This document shows, piece by piece, positions 49,773-63,315 of a stretch of DNA of 64,000 bases; the stretch's first letter is position 1; the number at the start of each line of letters is the position of its first letter. The position numbers and the translations under genes are program-made. Origin of the DNA: Nicotiana tabacum. Taxonomy: Eukaryota > Streptophyta > Magnoliopsida > Solanales > Solanaceae. The notes under the pieces are model-generated. The model made no database searches, was not told the origin of the DNA, and was given only the letters and a program-made list of their open reading frames with translations. The DNA is taken from the NCBI RefSeq assembly GCF_000715075.1, contig NC_134096.1, forward strand, positions 40,869,804 to 40,933,803, read 5' to 3'.

Positions 49773-50510
49773 TGTCACACCCCTTTTCTACCCCAAAAAG
49801 AATGTGTTATGGATTATTGTGGATTAAAGAATTTTTTCAATTAAAATGACAAACTTGAGTAGAGATTATTTTATTTACAGAGTCGTCACTTGGAATTGAT
49901 TTTTGGTATTCCAAGTCACCTTTTATTTGAATCCCTAGTCAAAGGACGGTTTGGCTCTTTTATTATTGGTCTGCGAAAACAAAGTCCGGATAAGGAATTC
50001 TGTTGACCGGGGAGAAGATGTAAGGCATTCCCTGAGTCTCATGGTTCTAGCACGGTCGTTATTGACTTAGATTTGGCTTGAATTAATGTTGGACAAACTA
50101 TAATTTATATGTTTTATTTTTCATGTTTTTTCTATATCCGCTTTTATTGCTTGATAATTAGAATATTAAAGAAAGACTTGGATAATATTACGTTGTCATA
50201 ACCACACTACACAAGCGAATGCGTGATCGAAACGAAATTTATTAATTTTGTCATAACAGGACTACGCAAGCGAATCTGCAGTCATGACAAAGGGTTATTA
50301 GTACGTTATTACTTTAAAAAAAAACTACATTTGAGAAAATTGATTTTTTTGGAATTTATTAAATGTCAACTATCGCGCTACACAAGCGAGTCCGCGATTT
50401 ATAGCAAGGGATTAACTAAATAAGGAATTAATTAAAGCTATCGGATATGGTGTGAAATTAATGAATTAATTGAATGCTCAATATCACGCTACGCAAGCGA
50501 ATCCGTGAAC
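49773..50510 (+). mobile_element. Truncated LTR starting TGTCACACCCC
   Basis: The sequence begins with a typical plant LTR start and holds GACCGGGGAGAAG and GGTTCTAGCACGGTCG words that I associate with gypsy LTRs (from memory). No matching end is found. It appears cut off where the next LTR fragment begins. It carries four spaced copies of CTAC(G/A)CAAGCGA(A/G)TC. Confidence 0.5.
50204..50505 (+). repeat. Dispersed 20-bp repeat, four copies
   Basis: CTACACAAGCGAATG-like words occur at about 50207, 50262, 50379 and 50489, each within a larger similar context (ATCACGCTACGCAAGCGAAT). Spacing is uneven (about 55-115 bp). Just after, a unit of about 30 bp (CCTTATACCACCGCATGCG) is tandemly doubled at 50515-50570. 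Confidence 0.7.
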
Positions 50511-52619
50511 CCTAGCCTTATACCACCGCATGCGTATCAACCCCTAGCCTTATACCACCACATGCGTATCAATATCACAACACAATCACAACTCGCACCA
50601 CAAGTGCTCATATGCCATAACTTGCCACAAAGTCAAAACCACCAATGTTTTCATAACAAATAGCCCATGGCTCAACCACAATGTGTACAAGAATTTCAAC
50701 AATAACAAAACGAATGAGAATGCTCAACAAGGAAAGGTATCTCAACAATTAACAACTTCGCCTCAATGTGATAACGACTATTACAACTTCAATACCAATA
50801 ACTCAGCAAGATGATATTCTACGAAATAACAACTTCAATTAAAAGTGATTCAACAATTAAGAGGTAACAAGACAATAAGGAAGGCAATAACTTCAACGAA
50901 AGAATGTAAGATCAAAATAACAAGTAAAAGGTAGAACAAGTGCTAACAACGTCAAATAGAGCATGTAAGAGTAGATTAACAATAAGGCAATACAATTAAA
51001 GGCATGAAAAGAGTCTAGATAACCTAAATCGGTCAAAAATCACATATAGTAACACCATCAACCTAAATTTTAAGGGGTAGTTTCTCCCACACAAAGTTAG
51101 GCAAGATACTTACCTTAACTAGGTCAACTCAACCATCAGAAATAGTTTTTTCCCTAAAATTCGCTTTCACACGGCTCAAATCTAACAAAAAATGACTTAA
51201 TAACATCAAACAATGCAAGAGAAACCAATTGAAATAAATAAAGCTATGATCTTTATATTTTTCCAAAAATTCAACAAAAGTCAACCCGGGGCCAAGTGTA
51301 GATTCCGATACTCATAAACCCACGAGTCCATATATGTACTTTTTTTTTTCAAATCCGAGTCCAAATCGACTCTCAAAACTCAATTCTTCATTTTTTAAAA
51401 ACTTGACAAAATTTTCCAATTTTCCTCTTTGTTTTTCATAAATTTGATGTTAAAATCTAAGGTATATTCATGAAATATAGTTGAAAATTGATTAGAATCA
51501 ATTACCCAATATTTGTAGATGAAAATATCTTCCAAAATCACTAAAAATCGAGCTGCAAAACCTTGTGAGAAAAAGTAATTAAATTCTGAAACAAGAAAAA
51601 CAAATACAACAGCTGTTTCAGGTCGATTCAGATCCTAGATAATCCCAAAACTCATATTTGATAAGCCCAACACGATCCTTGAGAGATTACACCCAAGATA
51701 GCCTCTTGAATCACCCAATTTGGCCTTAAAACGAGGGAGATATGATGTTTTGAAGTTTTAAAAAAAATCTGAAAATTTCAATGGTATTTGCGTAATTATT
51801 TACATCAGAAAAAAACAGCAATAAGAAAACTTCTTTTTAGCACCCAAAATTTATTCGGAACCTCCCGGACACAAATAATATATGTATTTTAATCATAAAA
51901 CACGCCACGAACCTGCTCGCGTACTCAAAACACAGAAAATAGGTCATCTTGATCCGATATTGAACATGGTCAAACTTCAAATCCTTAATTTAACTAGTTT
52001 CTCAACCAATGTTCCAAAATACCCCTGAGACCCTCGAGACCCCATCCAATCATACCAATAAGTACAAATACATCACACAAACTTATCCAAAGTCTCAAAA
52101 TACCCATAGAAATATCACAACAAAGAATCGAGGTTCAAACCGAATAGAATTTCTCTTAAGTTGTTAAATCTTCATTCTCTCAAAAGAGTGTCTGAATCAA
52201 ACTTAAACACTTCGGATTACTTTCAAACTTTGCACACAAGTTTAATTCAACTATATATACCTATTCAAAGTCTTGGAACACCAATTGAAATCCAATAACA
52301 TCAAAGTCAACTTTTGGTCAAACTTATGAACTCTTAAGTTCTTCAAATTGCCAACTTTCGACAAATAGAACCTCTGAAACTAAATCCGAACATACGTACC
52401 AGTCCAAAATAATCATACGAACCTATCAAAATAATCAAAACCCGATTTCGAGTCTGTTTACCTAAAAGTCAAACATTGGTCAACTCTTACAACTTAAAGC
52501 TTCTACAATGAGAATCATTCTTCCAAATCAATTCCGAGCCATTCGAAAACTGAAACCAACCATACACGCACATCATAACACATAATATGAAACTACTCAA
52601 AGTCTCAAACCATTGAATG
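50511..52619 (-). mobile_element. Old gypsy LTR fragment, target of E4
   Basis: The text from about 51060 to 52619 follows the layout of the minus-strand LTRs elsewhere in the window. Examples are GGCAAGATACTTACCTTA and the approach to the LTR end TCTCAAACCATTGAATG, which matches the last tens of bases of LTR G before its terminal GATCATTACA. Its end is missing because E4 is inserted there. It is much diverged and has no coding. Confidence 0.5.
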
Positions 52620-53385
52620 TGTAACGACCCTACCAGTCGTTTTGAGCAATTTGCACTTCGCTCGGTAGTTTGAGGGCATGAGTAGCTATGTATGATGTAT
52701 TATGACTTGTTTGAATCATCGATTTTGGTTTTCAGGTTATTCACACTTGATTTGGAAAAATAAATTTCATGATTGAAGCTTTAAGTTGAAAGAGTTGACC
52801 AAGTTTAACTTTTTAGTATTTGACCTCGGATTAGAGTTTTGATGGTTCCGTTAGGTTTGGATGGTGATTTTGGACTCGAGCGTATTCCCGGATTTGCATT
52901 TGGATAATTCTAGAAGGTTTCGGCGCTAAATTGGCGAAAGTTGGAAAATTTGAAGGTTTGAAAAGTTCATAAGTTTGACCGAGAGTTGACTTTGAGGATA
53001 TCGGATTCATATTGTGGTTCCAGGAATTGGAATAATTTCGTTATGTCATTTGGGACTTGTGTGCAAAATTTGAGTTCATTCCGAGTTGATTTGATATGTT
53101 TCAGCGCGAGTTTTGGAAGTTAAAAGTTCATTAAGTTTGATTTGAGGTGTGATTCATCGTTTCGATATTGTTATGCGTGATTTGAGTCCTCGAGTAGGTC
53201 CGCGTTATGTTATATGACTCAGGGGTGGGCATAATACCAACCGAATCAAAAAATTGACCGAACCGTAAATTTCGGTTTATTCGATTTCTGTTTTTCGGCT
53301 TGTTCGATTGGTTTGCGGTTTATGTTTTCTATAATCGGTGTTCGGTTCGGTGCTAGGTTTTGCAACTTTGGTTTTCGGTTAAACC

Positions 53386-56300
53386 TGTCACGACCCAAAA
53401 CCCAACCGTCGTGATGGCGCCTATCGTGGAACTAGGCAAGCCACTACTCAACTATCTCAACACAGTAAAAGCTTTAAAATCTAGGCGGAAGCAATTTAAT
53501 AATTAAGGAAAAAGCCTTTTGAAAACAGAAATATCCAAAATACGATACAATCCATCCCAAAACCGGGGTGTCATTGAGTACATGAGCATATATGTCAGAA
53601 TACAGTCTACTACAATGTCTAAGGAGTAAAAACTGAAGTACAGATAAAGATAATGAAGGAGAGTCAAGGCCTACGAACGCCATGCAGCTACCTCGATAGT
53701 CTCCGAGATCATATCACTTCAATCAACAGCCGCCTTAACTAGAAGCACCTGGATCTGCACACGAGGTGCATGGTGTAACGTAAGTACAACCAACTCAGTA
53801 AGTAATAAACCCAAACTGTGGGCTGAAAGTAGTGACGAACTCAACCGGCACAGTTCAATACAGAAAATAACAGTGCAGACATGTAGACATGCTTTCAAGT
53901 TCGGTAGATATCTTAAAATAGTAAAATGGATCAATCTGAATGATATGAAAAATATAACTCCTCAACCTCTACCATGCCAATGCAATGCTGTATGTGATGC
54001 ACCATGCTGACAGCCTCATGTGCTCACACTCTCGAATACTCAACCACTCGGTACTGTATATGGACCATACGACCCAGGGAAGATCCATCCCGGAACATAT
54101 ATATCAATGACTATAAGTCACCCAGTACCGAGGAAGGCCAATTCAGCCCTGTGGAGAAGATCCATCTCCAGGTTCACACTCTCAAATACTCAACCACTCG
54201 GTACTGTATATGGCCCATACGGCCCAGGGAAGATCCATCCCAGAACATATACATCACTGACTATAAGTCACCCAGTACCGAGGAAGGCCAATCCAACCCT
54301 GTAGAGAAGATCCATCTCTGGGTATCAAGTAGTTCGGACAAGATCCATGTCCAGGGAAGATCTACCCCTCAATAGCTATCATAAACCAGTATAACTACTG
54401 CGGCGTGTAGCCCGATCCCATAAATGTCACTCATAATCAGGCGCTCGGCCTCACTCAGTCATCAATTTCTCCAGTCTCTCTCTCACGGGCTCACAATGTC
54501 ATGATACTAGCCCGAAAATAATGATGTGATGCATCAATAAATAACAACAGAGACTGCGATGGGATATGAAATAAATGAATATGGCTGAGTATGAAATATC
54601 AATGAAATCAGTAAGACAACAACAAGAAACCACCACTATGGGTCCCAATAGTACCAGCATAAAGCCTAAACATGATATCTAGCATGAGTGACATCTCAAT
54701 TACTTTATCACATGATAAATACATGGGTATAAACAAGATAAAACCACTATACGGTGCCATGGAGTCAACCAGGTCACAATTCTCACGGTGCACACCTGCA
54801 CGCCCGTCACTTGGCATGTGCGTCACCTCAATACCAATCACATAACACATAATTCGGGGTTTCGAACCCTCAAAACCAAGTTTGAAAGTGTTACTTACCT
54901 CAATCCGGGCTAAATTCTACTCCAAAATGCCCTTGCCTCTCAAATCCGTGTCCAAACATCCCGAATCTAGCCACAAGTAGTACAACACAATCATTATAGG
55001 CTATAGGAATTAATTCCACAAGAAAAATACGAAATTATAGCCAAAATCCAAAAATCGGCCTAAACCCAACCCCCGGGCCCACATCTCAAAATCCAACAAA
55101 AGTCACAAAATTCGAAAGCTCATTCAATCACGAGTCTAACCATACCAAATTCATCAAAATCCGACACCGATTGGTCATTCAAATCCTCAAAACCAACTCT
55201 ACAAATCCCTAGCCTTAAACCCCCAAATTTCACCTCAACACCACACAATCTAGGTGGGAAAATAATGGGGAAACAAGATTTATGATTAAAAACGAGTGCA
55301 AGAAGCTTACCTCAATAATCCCCTCGAAAATCCTCTCCAAAATCGCCTAAATCCGAGTCCAAAATGTTGAAATGAGACTAAAATCGCGAAGTCTCGTATT
55401 TAAGGAGTCTGTCCAGGCCTTTCGCACCTGCGGCCATGTACCCGCATCTGCGGCTTCGCGGGTACAAACAGGTCGTCCGCTTCTGCGAGGAATTCCGCTC
55501 CTGCGGGATCTCTCCTGCGAGGAAAAATCTGCTTCTGCGAAGCCCAACCCACAGTCCACTTCCGCTTCTGCGGTCCTCATGCCACATATGCGGTCACGCA
55601 TCGCACCTGCGACCATCTGTTGCCTCGCCTCAAGCTCCGCACCAGCGCTGCCCTCTCCGCCTATGCGAGCTCGCACCTGCGGTTCCCCACTCGCAGGTGT
55701 GATTATACCAGCAGGAACAACACTTCAGCTATCCTTCAACATCAAACTTGGATTCGTTTGCCACCCGAAATCAACCCGAGGCCCCCGGGGTCTCAACCAA
55801 ACATACCAACAAGTCTTATAACATTATACAAACTTAATCAAATCTTCAAATCACCTCCAACAACATCGAAAATACGAATTACATACGGATTCAAGCCTAA
55901 GAACCTCAAAATTTTCAAATTCTCCAAACGACGCCGGTACCTATCAAATCACGTTCGATTTACCTCAAATTTTGCACACAAGTCATAAATGACCGCACTA
56001 ACCTACTGCAACTTCCGAAATCGGAATCCAACCCTGGTATCAAAAAGTTAACCCCCGGTCAAACTTCCCAAAAATTTGACTTTCGCCATTTCAAGCCTAA
56101 TCTCACTACGAACCTCCAAAATATTTTCCGGACATGTTCCTAAGTCCAAAATCACCATACGGAGCTACTGGAATCATCATAATTTGAATCTGGGGTTGTT
56201 TACACATAGATCAATATCCGGTCAATTATTCCAACTTAAGCTTTCCATTTAAGAGACTAAGTGTCTCATTTCACACCGAATTCACTCCGGACCCGAACCA

Positions 56301-56399
56301 ACTAACCCGATAAGTCATATAATTCCTATAAAGCATATATGGAACAGTAAATGGGGGAATGAGGCTACAACTCTCGAAACGATCGACCGGGTCGTTACA
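53386..56399 (-). mobile_element. Solo gypsy LTR F
   Basis: The 3.0 kb LTR has a plus-strand start TGTCACGACCC and end GGGTCGTTACA. The flanks AAACC and AAACT are a 5 bp duplication with one change. There is no internal domain. A 150-bp unit is doubled at about 54027-54325. ORFs of 120-150 residues within it (54004, 55372, 55620) are products of these repeats and the CpG-rich module, not genes. Confidence 0.88.
55425..55700. repeat. CpG-rich module of LTR F (CTGCGG type)
   Basis: Repeated (A/T)CTGCGG, TTCTGCGAGG and CGCACCTGCG words begin about 0.7 kb from the LTR start. The equivalent in the E4 LTR is 57080-57400. Confidence 0.7.
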
Positions 56400-59300
56400 A
56401 AACTGAAAACCAAAGTTTTCATAGAGGGTACGTCTCTAAAGTCTTTGTACTAAATAGTTCTTTCCGCAATCTTTTTATAGCACATTTCTAAAACAACTCG
56501 AGTGAATTTCCCAATGTGCATATTCCTCATTTATTTCTTGCTCATCAACCAAAGATGTTGTAATGGAAGCTACATACCTTTGAGATTTGAACTTGCTTAG
56601 ATTGCTTCTAGATGATTGTCTACGTCTCTACGAGATAGTTATATTGTAAGTAATATTTGTCAAATAAATTTTTATTTCCTACATCAACTAAATGATTTGG
56701 CTTATCATATTACAAGTATGGCGTTTTCGAGTTTTAGTTGCACTAAAATATGAAATTAATCATATTTTTAGTAGAAAAAGTCCAATTTAAAAGCTCAATA
56801 CGACAAGACCATACCGACCGAATTGAACCAAAAATCGGCCGAACCGAATTAGCAAAACCCGAAGAAACGGAATTCATTTTGGTTCGGTTATTGGTGCACC
56901 AAATAGAAAATCAAAAACCGAACAAATCGAACCGAACTTTATAAAAATCAAAATGAACCGGTCGATGCCCACCCTTAATAATTGTTGGTATATTCAGACA
57001 GGGTCCCGATTGGCTCAAAAGAGTTTCGGATCATTTGGATCATTCTTGGTTAAGGATGAGGGCAGGTCTATTCTGGTGCGACCGCATCTGCAGAGGGCTG
57101 ATCGCAGATGTGAGCCCGCAGATGTGGGGCCTTTTGGTTGAAGAAGCGAAATCAGGCTGGAAATGGCAAACCGCAAAAGCGGAATTAGGGGCACATATGC
57201 GCGTCCGCAGAAGCGTAATTGTGAGCCGCAGAAACGGCATGTGGCGTAGAAGCATGTGTGGTTGTCGCACCTGCGTGTGCGCAGAAGCGGGGAAATTCCG
57301 CAGGTGCGATAGGCTGGTCTTCTGTGATTTCTAGCAGTTGCGAGTCGTTTGCCGCAAAAGCGGAGGTTGCAGGTGCGACTACTTATTCGCATTTGCGAAA
57401 GATATGGGCAGAAGCTATTAAATCGAGGGTTTGGTAATTTTGTTCATATTTGGAGCTATAGACCTCGGATTGAGACGATATTTGAAGCAATTTTCACCCA
57501 TATGGATTGGGGTAAGTGTTCTCTACCCAGTTTTGATTTTATTTCATGAATCTAATTTCATTTTTGGCATTTGATTGAGGATTTCAAGAGAGAAATTGGG
57601 AGTTTTTGTCTAAAGTTTCATAGAGTGAATGTTTGAGTTTTGAACAACAATTCGGAATCAGACTTATGTGAAACTAGTACGGTTGGACTCGTAATCTAAT
57701 GGGCTGTCGGATTTTGTAAGTTTTGTCGGGTTTCGGGGTGCGAGCTCGGGTTTGACTTTTTGGTTGACTTTGGGTTTTTGATTAAATATTCGACCTTTAT
57801 CAGGCATTATTTGATGTATTTGAGTTGCTTTTGGTTAGTTTCGAGTCGTTCGGAGGCTGGTACATGCGGGATGTCATTTCTAGAGTATTGTGTGGCTTGC
57901 TCGGTATTGGATTTAGCTTGTTTGAGGTAAGTAACACTTCTAAACTTGGTGCTGAGGGTATGAACCCCTGAATATATGTGATATATGTTTGGTGTTGAGA
58001 TGACGCACATTCTAGGTGACGGGCGTGTGGGCGTGCACCGTGTGAATTGTGACTCGGTTATTTCTATGGTACAGTGTAGTTACCTAATCTTATTTGTATC
58101 TATGAAATCTCTACGTGCTAGAGTAATTGAGTTGAGATCCATGTTAGAAACCATGTCTAGGCTATATGCTTATCCTGTTGGGACCCACTGAGGTCATTTC
58201 TGTTGTTGAGTTATTTGCTTACATTGCAATTACATACTAAGTCATACGCATTCATTTGCATATCATATTTCATTCTCGGTTACCATTTATTGATACATCA
58301 CATTATCATTTTGGGGCTGATTTTCATGACATTGTGAGCCCGAATGACTGGAGAGATTGGTGACTGAGTGAGACCTAGGGCTTGTTTGTGAGTGACATTT
58401 ATGGGATCGGACTACATGCCGCAGCAAGTTATATTGATTCATGCTAGAATTTGGCTTATTATAGCGCTTGGAATGGATCTTCCCCTCCGGAGTCTGCACA
58501 TCCACATTTAGCGCAGTTGCTATTGATTTATTTGCATTTGGGATGGATCTGCCCTGGATTTATTTGCATTTGGGGCTGGATCTTCCATGTACAGTACTGA
58601 GTGCAAGTGCTAAGTGCTGAGTGCGAGTGCCGAGTGACTATGAGGACTGAGTGATTGTGAGGGCTGAGTGACTATGAGGATTGAGTGATTAGGAGGATTG
58701 AGTGCATTGATACTCCGTGAATATGCACATGGCTTTATCATCGCATTGCATTACAGTTGGCATGCACACTTGACATACATGCATAGAGATACATTTTCCT
58801 CATGCTGTACGGTATTGCATCGTTCACGACTTCACATACGCATTGACATGTAGGCATAGAGATGTATTTTCCTCATGCCATTTGAAAACGAAACATTTAC
58901 CTGTTGAAAGTTTTAGGAAAAATCACAGTTTTACAAACTTACTCATATTTTGTGATTCGGTAAAAGATTTGGGTTTTCACTGATATACTTGAAAAGCATG
59001 CCTATTTTTCAAAACTGTGAACAAGCTGAGCATTTTATCTCCGAGTTACTATTATCACTTTTATTATGTTGTTCTAAACTTATGTTGGCTATTAGTGTTG
59101 GACTCCAAGCTTTGTTCTAGCTCATCACTACTTTCAACCTAAGGTTAGGTATGTTACTTATTGAGTACATGGGGTCGATTGTACTCATACTACACTACTG
59201 CACCTTGCGTGTAGATGTTGGATGATGATGTTGTTGTGTACGGTAGGAGATGGATTTGAAGATGTACATGCGTTCCGGTCATAGCTGCCTCTTGATCTTG

Positions 59301-59553
59301 GTAGCTTTAGAATTTTAATCTAATCATGTATATTTCAAACAGATGATGTAATTTATTTCATACCGGCTTTGTAAATTCTAAATCTTAGATGCTCATGACT
59401 TGTACTAACAGTCCTTAAAAAATGTATGAAGGTTCAATTATTTTATCATTCATTTGTCTCAATAAATCTCATTAAATTGGATAGTTGTTAATTAGCTTAC
59501 CTAGCGGGTTGGGTTAGGGGCCATCACGACTAGTTAGATTTTGGGTCGTGACA

Positions 59554-62500
59554 AGTTGGTATCAGAGCTCTAAGTTCATAGGTTCTACGAGTCATGAGAA
59601 AGTGTCTAGTAAAGTCTTGCGGATCGGTCTGATGACGTCCATACCTATCTTCGATAGGCTACAAGGCATTTAGGATAAATCTCCCATCTTTCTTTCTTTA
59701 TCGTGCATCATTGATTCAGCTTGAAGCATATCGCTTTGAATTCCTTCCACTCACTCATATGCATACGTGAGCGCTCGGTATCAGCTGTGCATCGACGACT
59801 TGTGATTCCATGGATAAGATGCGAGATGTGTTTTTCTGTATGCTGGTGATTGGCCAGTCTGGAAGACTTGATGCCGGGTTTGGACTGCAACTTACTCTCA
59901 GTAGTTTTAGTTATGTGAGTTCATGCTTTTGGGACTTATATATCCGGTAGTGTCCCTATGAGTGGGATTTATGGCTCAATGAGTGGTTGGATGGCTATAT
60001 GATGAGTATGATGTGACTACGGAATGTGTTCAGATGGTTTGAATGTGACGAGAAAAGTTTTCTTGAGATGTAAAAAGGACTATATGGTGCTTGATTTTTG
60101 TTTTGATGTGACGTATAGTCTCGAGTTGTGAGTGTGTTGAAGGGTCTTTCATGTTGCCTAGTTGTGAAACAAATCAGATTTTCACGTCTTGCTGTGAGTT
60201 CAGACTCAGGAAGATTAAGTGATGGCGTAGTAGTTGTGGCTGTGAAAGGGTATAGAGAGATGTCAGTTTGAGGCTAAGAGGGTGTGATCCTTATGATATT
60301 GTGTGTGGAGTTTCCTTCTACTAGTGGGTTATATGTGATGCGATTCGAGCTTGGATTGGTTGAGAAAGTTGACCTGACCGTTGCGAAGATGAATGTGATC
60401 TTAGCAGATGATTTGAGGTATTATATGGTTTGCGTTACATGGGCTTATGAAGGATATAGTTGAATCTCACTGCGGTATTATGGCAGTAATGGGATATTGT
60501 TATTGTAAGTTATCAGATGTTTTATTCCATGGCTTTGAGCCAAGTGGGGGAGTCTTTTATTGACGATTTGATTGCATGGTTACGTGTTGTACTGGTTTCG
60601 GTCTGAGGAATACTTGTGGATCAGTTATGACTTGTAGAGGCTGGTTTGGAGGATGACTTAATCAAGGAAATTTCTGGATACATGGTGTATTACACTTAAC
60701 AGGTATATGGAAATCATGGAATGATTTGAATGGTTATTCGTGAGGGATGTAGTGCGCATGGAGTAGGAATTTACTCGGTTGCTTAGAGGTGCGTATTACT
60801 TCTTTGGGTGTTGTCATGCTAATGGGGCACAAGTCGTTCGACCCGTTTGGGTGGTGCAATTGAGAATTGAGCAGAGTGGAGGACTCTAGAGAAGGTTCAA
60901 TGGATTCAGGATTTACATATGGCAATTGAGAAATTCCGGATTTGTATATGGCTAAGATCTGGGATTTGCATCGATATGGTGTCGGGACTCGCAGTGTTTC
61001 TGTATCACTATGGATCTACATTTCAGTATCAGGAGGGTGAAGGAAACGACTTTAGATTCATAGAAGGTCTCTTCAGAGTGAGTGTCTCGGTTGTAGTGCT
61101 TTGGGGGTGCTTAAGAGGGAATTCAGTAGCTTATGGGCCTTAGGGTGATGTTTTTTTATGCTAGGATGTCGTGGGGTGAGTTTTGGTTAAAGATCATGGT
61201 GTTCTATCAAGGAGAAGTGTCAACTTGAGGGTAGTTCGGAAGGAACTCAGAGAAATATGACAACTTAGTAGTAGGTTGGATCAACATAGTAATGGATATG
61301 ATTAGTTCTTTGGGTACTTATGATGTGGTGAGACTCTATAGGTGTTTTATTGTAATAATTTTGGGTTTGGCGACCTGCGTGGCTTGGTTGAGTTAGAGAT
61401 ATTCAGTTATGATGGCTTGGTTATGTGCAAATGGATTTCGAAGAGTTCTCGATGGTTTTTACCACGGTTTGAGATGGATATTTCCTATCGGCGTGAGAAG
61501 CCTATTGTGTATTGTGATTTTCTCTTGGATGGGATCAAATGGAAGGTTTTCGACTGACCGGGTATGTATTCTGCTTGTGACTCAGAGTTGATTATTAGAT
61601 TCTTGTACTTTTCATTTGCGTGTGCAAGGTTACGATTTAATTTTGAAGGGAATGTCATAAATTATTAGGCAACATGGATGGTTTCAGATGACTAGATAAA
61701 TGATATTACTACTTGGTATTTCCTAAGAAGGGTGCGCATTTCAGAAGGTGTGCTAAGTTTTGACTTACAGATGCTTCGTTGGTATTGCGGTACTCGCCTG
61801 ATTGATCGACTACTGATATTTAGATTTTTTCTATGTGGCACGGAAGAATTATAGAAGCATTCCTCGTGGGATGATCGTATATGAGAGATGTGTTAGACAT
61901 TCGAGTGTTGGAGTTGGGGATCAGCTATGGTGATTCATGTGTTCTATGAATTTGGGGATTGGGAGTTCTCAGAAACAAATTATTTTGTGGTTGTGGACCA
62001 TGAAGATTTGGCCAAGGATATACAGAGGATAGTATACGTTATGGTTAGGTCATTATGGAATTTCGGAGGATTAATTATCTATTTGTGGATGACCAAGGTT
62101 GATTTGGAGGTTTATTGGTAGGCCTAATGGGGATGTGTATTCTACACTAGGTCAGATTTGTTGACTCAGCACGGTTAATGTTGAGGGGTGAATCATTTGG
62201 TTAGAGTGAGCTTGTTTATGTTCCGATATGTTCTACACGTTCCTCTTCTATGCTACAAGGAGATGTGATTTGTGGGTTATGTGCACACATAGTGCGGTTC
62301 TGTTTGGGCCTTATATCGGACTTCATGTGATTTGGGGTGTGGAATGGATGATTGCGCCTTGGTTATGGTCTTTCCGGGCTTTGGTATATTGTGTTGTTTG
62401 CTTCTTCATGGTTATGTTCACGCACTTGTGTGCTTGGCATCGAATTGCTTATAGTTGTTGGTTTTGAGCATTGGGGCCTCGAGGTATTAGATCGGTGTTA

Positions 62501-63167
62501 GGATGGGTCACGTATTGCAGCTGGGCTATGATAGGATATGATCTTTTGTGTTAGATTCGTGTGTTTTGGTTCTACGGTGTGATGGGTTCTTAGCAATGCG
62601 TTGTGGTGGTAATTGTTGAGCTTCCGAGACGGTTCTCTCATTTGAGTCATTTTCCATTTTTGGGTGCATTGAAATTGTTGCGTATTGGTGCACGAATTGC
62701 ACAGTTTGTGGCTTTAGGTTGTATTGGTGTGGCATGTCAGCTTAGAATTTGGGACTATGGTTCTGGTTAGGCGAGAGGACTCCATGACTTGTTGACCCGA
62801 TGAGTGGTTATGAGTTTCTGCGTGTTTCTTTCATCATTAACAACATACAAAGGTTTTGAACGAGGTTTTATTTGAGATAAGGTTTATTACCGGTATTAGG
62901 TTTGTTTTTAGCAGCTACTGTGGTTAGAAGTTATTGCTGTGAGCATCTGAGTTATGTGGAATATCATGTAATGGCATCTTGGTCTTTGGTTATGGCTTGA
63001 TATAACTTGTTCAGACTTATATAGTGTGTAGATGTGAGATTCGATTTATGGGCTAAGTTTGAATTAAAGATCTTCAGTAATGTTATGCTGCCAGGCTTAT
63101 GTGGTTTATGGCTTTGGAATGACTCTTGGCACATTCGAGGACGAACATATGTTTAAGTGGGGGAGAA
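59554..63167 (+). other. E4 internal domain without recognisable genes
   Basis: A primer-binding site TGGTATCAGAGCTC lies at 59557-59570. The remaining 3.6 kb has only short frames on both strands, the longest near 80 residues, and none shows a gag, protease, RT or integrase motif I know. Base composition is G/T-rich on the plus strand, unlike a coding gypsy interior. It may be a very decayed pol or a genuinely non-coding LARD interior. Confidence 0.65.
63157..63167 (+). other. Polypurine tract of E4
   Basis: GTGGGGGAGAA lies directly before the LTR start TGTAACGACCC. It fixes the 3' LTR boundary. Confidence 0.85.
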
Positions 63168-63315
63168 TGTAACGACCCGATCGATCGTTTTGAGCAATTT
63201 GCACTTCGCTCGGTAGTTTGAGGGCATGAGTAGCTCTATATGATGTATTATGAATTGTGTGAATCGTCGGTTTTGGTTTTCAAGTTTTTTGGAATCGATT
63301 TGGAAGAATGAAGTT
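63168..63315 (+). repeat. Start of E4 3' LTR
   Basis: The first 148 bases match 52620-52770 closely. They are then interrupted by another LTR at 63316. Confidence 0.85.

Larger units (their letters stand above)
53222..56976. mobile_element. hAT-like element in E4 LTR, carrying a solo LTR
   Basis: The left end GGGGTGGGCATAATACC and right end GATGCCCACCCTT are inverted. Subterminal regions repeat CGGTT(C/T)GG and CCGAACC words. Without the solo LTR inside it is about 740 bp with no transposase, so it is non-autonomous. No clean 8-bp duplication is visible. Confidence 0.65.
52620..59553 (+). repeat. E4 5' LTR, split by hAT-like element
   Basis: The LTR text is 52620-53221 and 56977-59553. It begins TGTAACGACCC and ends TTTTGGGTCGTGACA. 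It holds a CpG-rich module of CTGCGG-type words at about 57080-57400. Short GAGTGACTATGAGGACT-type repeats lie at 58595-58710. Confidence 0.85.

Noticed and set aside
50204..50570. Spaced repeats considered as a CRISPR-like array
   Set aside because: The genome is plant, the repeats are diverged and spacing is irregular. The array is inside an LTR fragment.
54004..54375. 123-residue repeated ORF
   Set aside because: It is the translation of a 150-bp duplicated unit in solo LTR F.
55372..55988. ORFs of 122-149 residues on both strands
   Set aside because: They are produced by the CTGCGG-rich module of solo LTR F. Many frames are open at once, as in CpG-rich repeats.
59554..63167. Short ORFs in the E4 interior considered as small genes
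   Set aside because: All are below about 80 residues, lie on both strands, and lack motifs, codon pattern or splice context.
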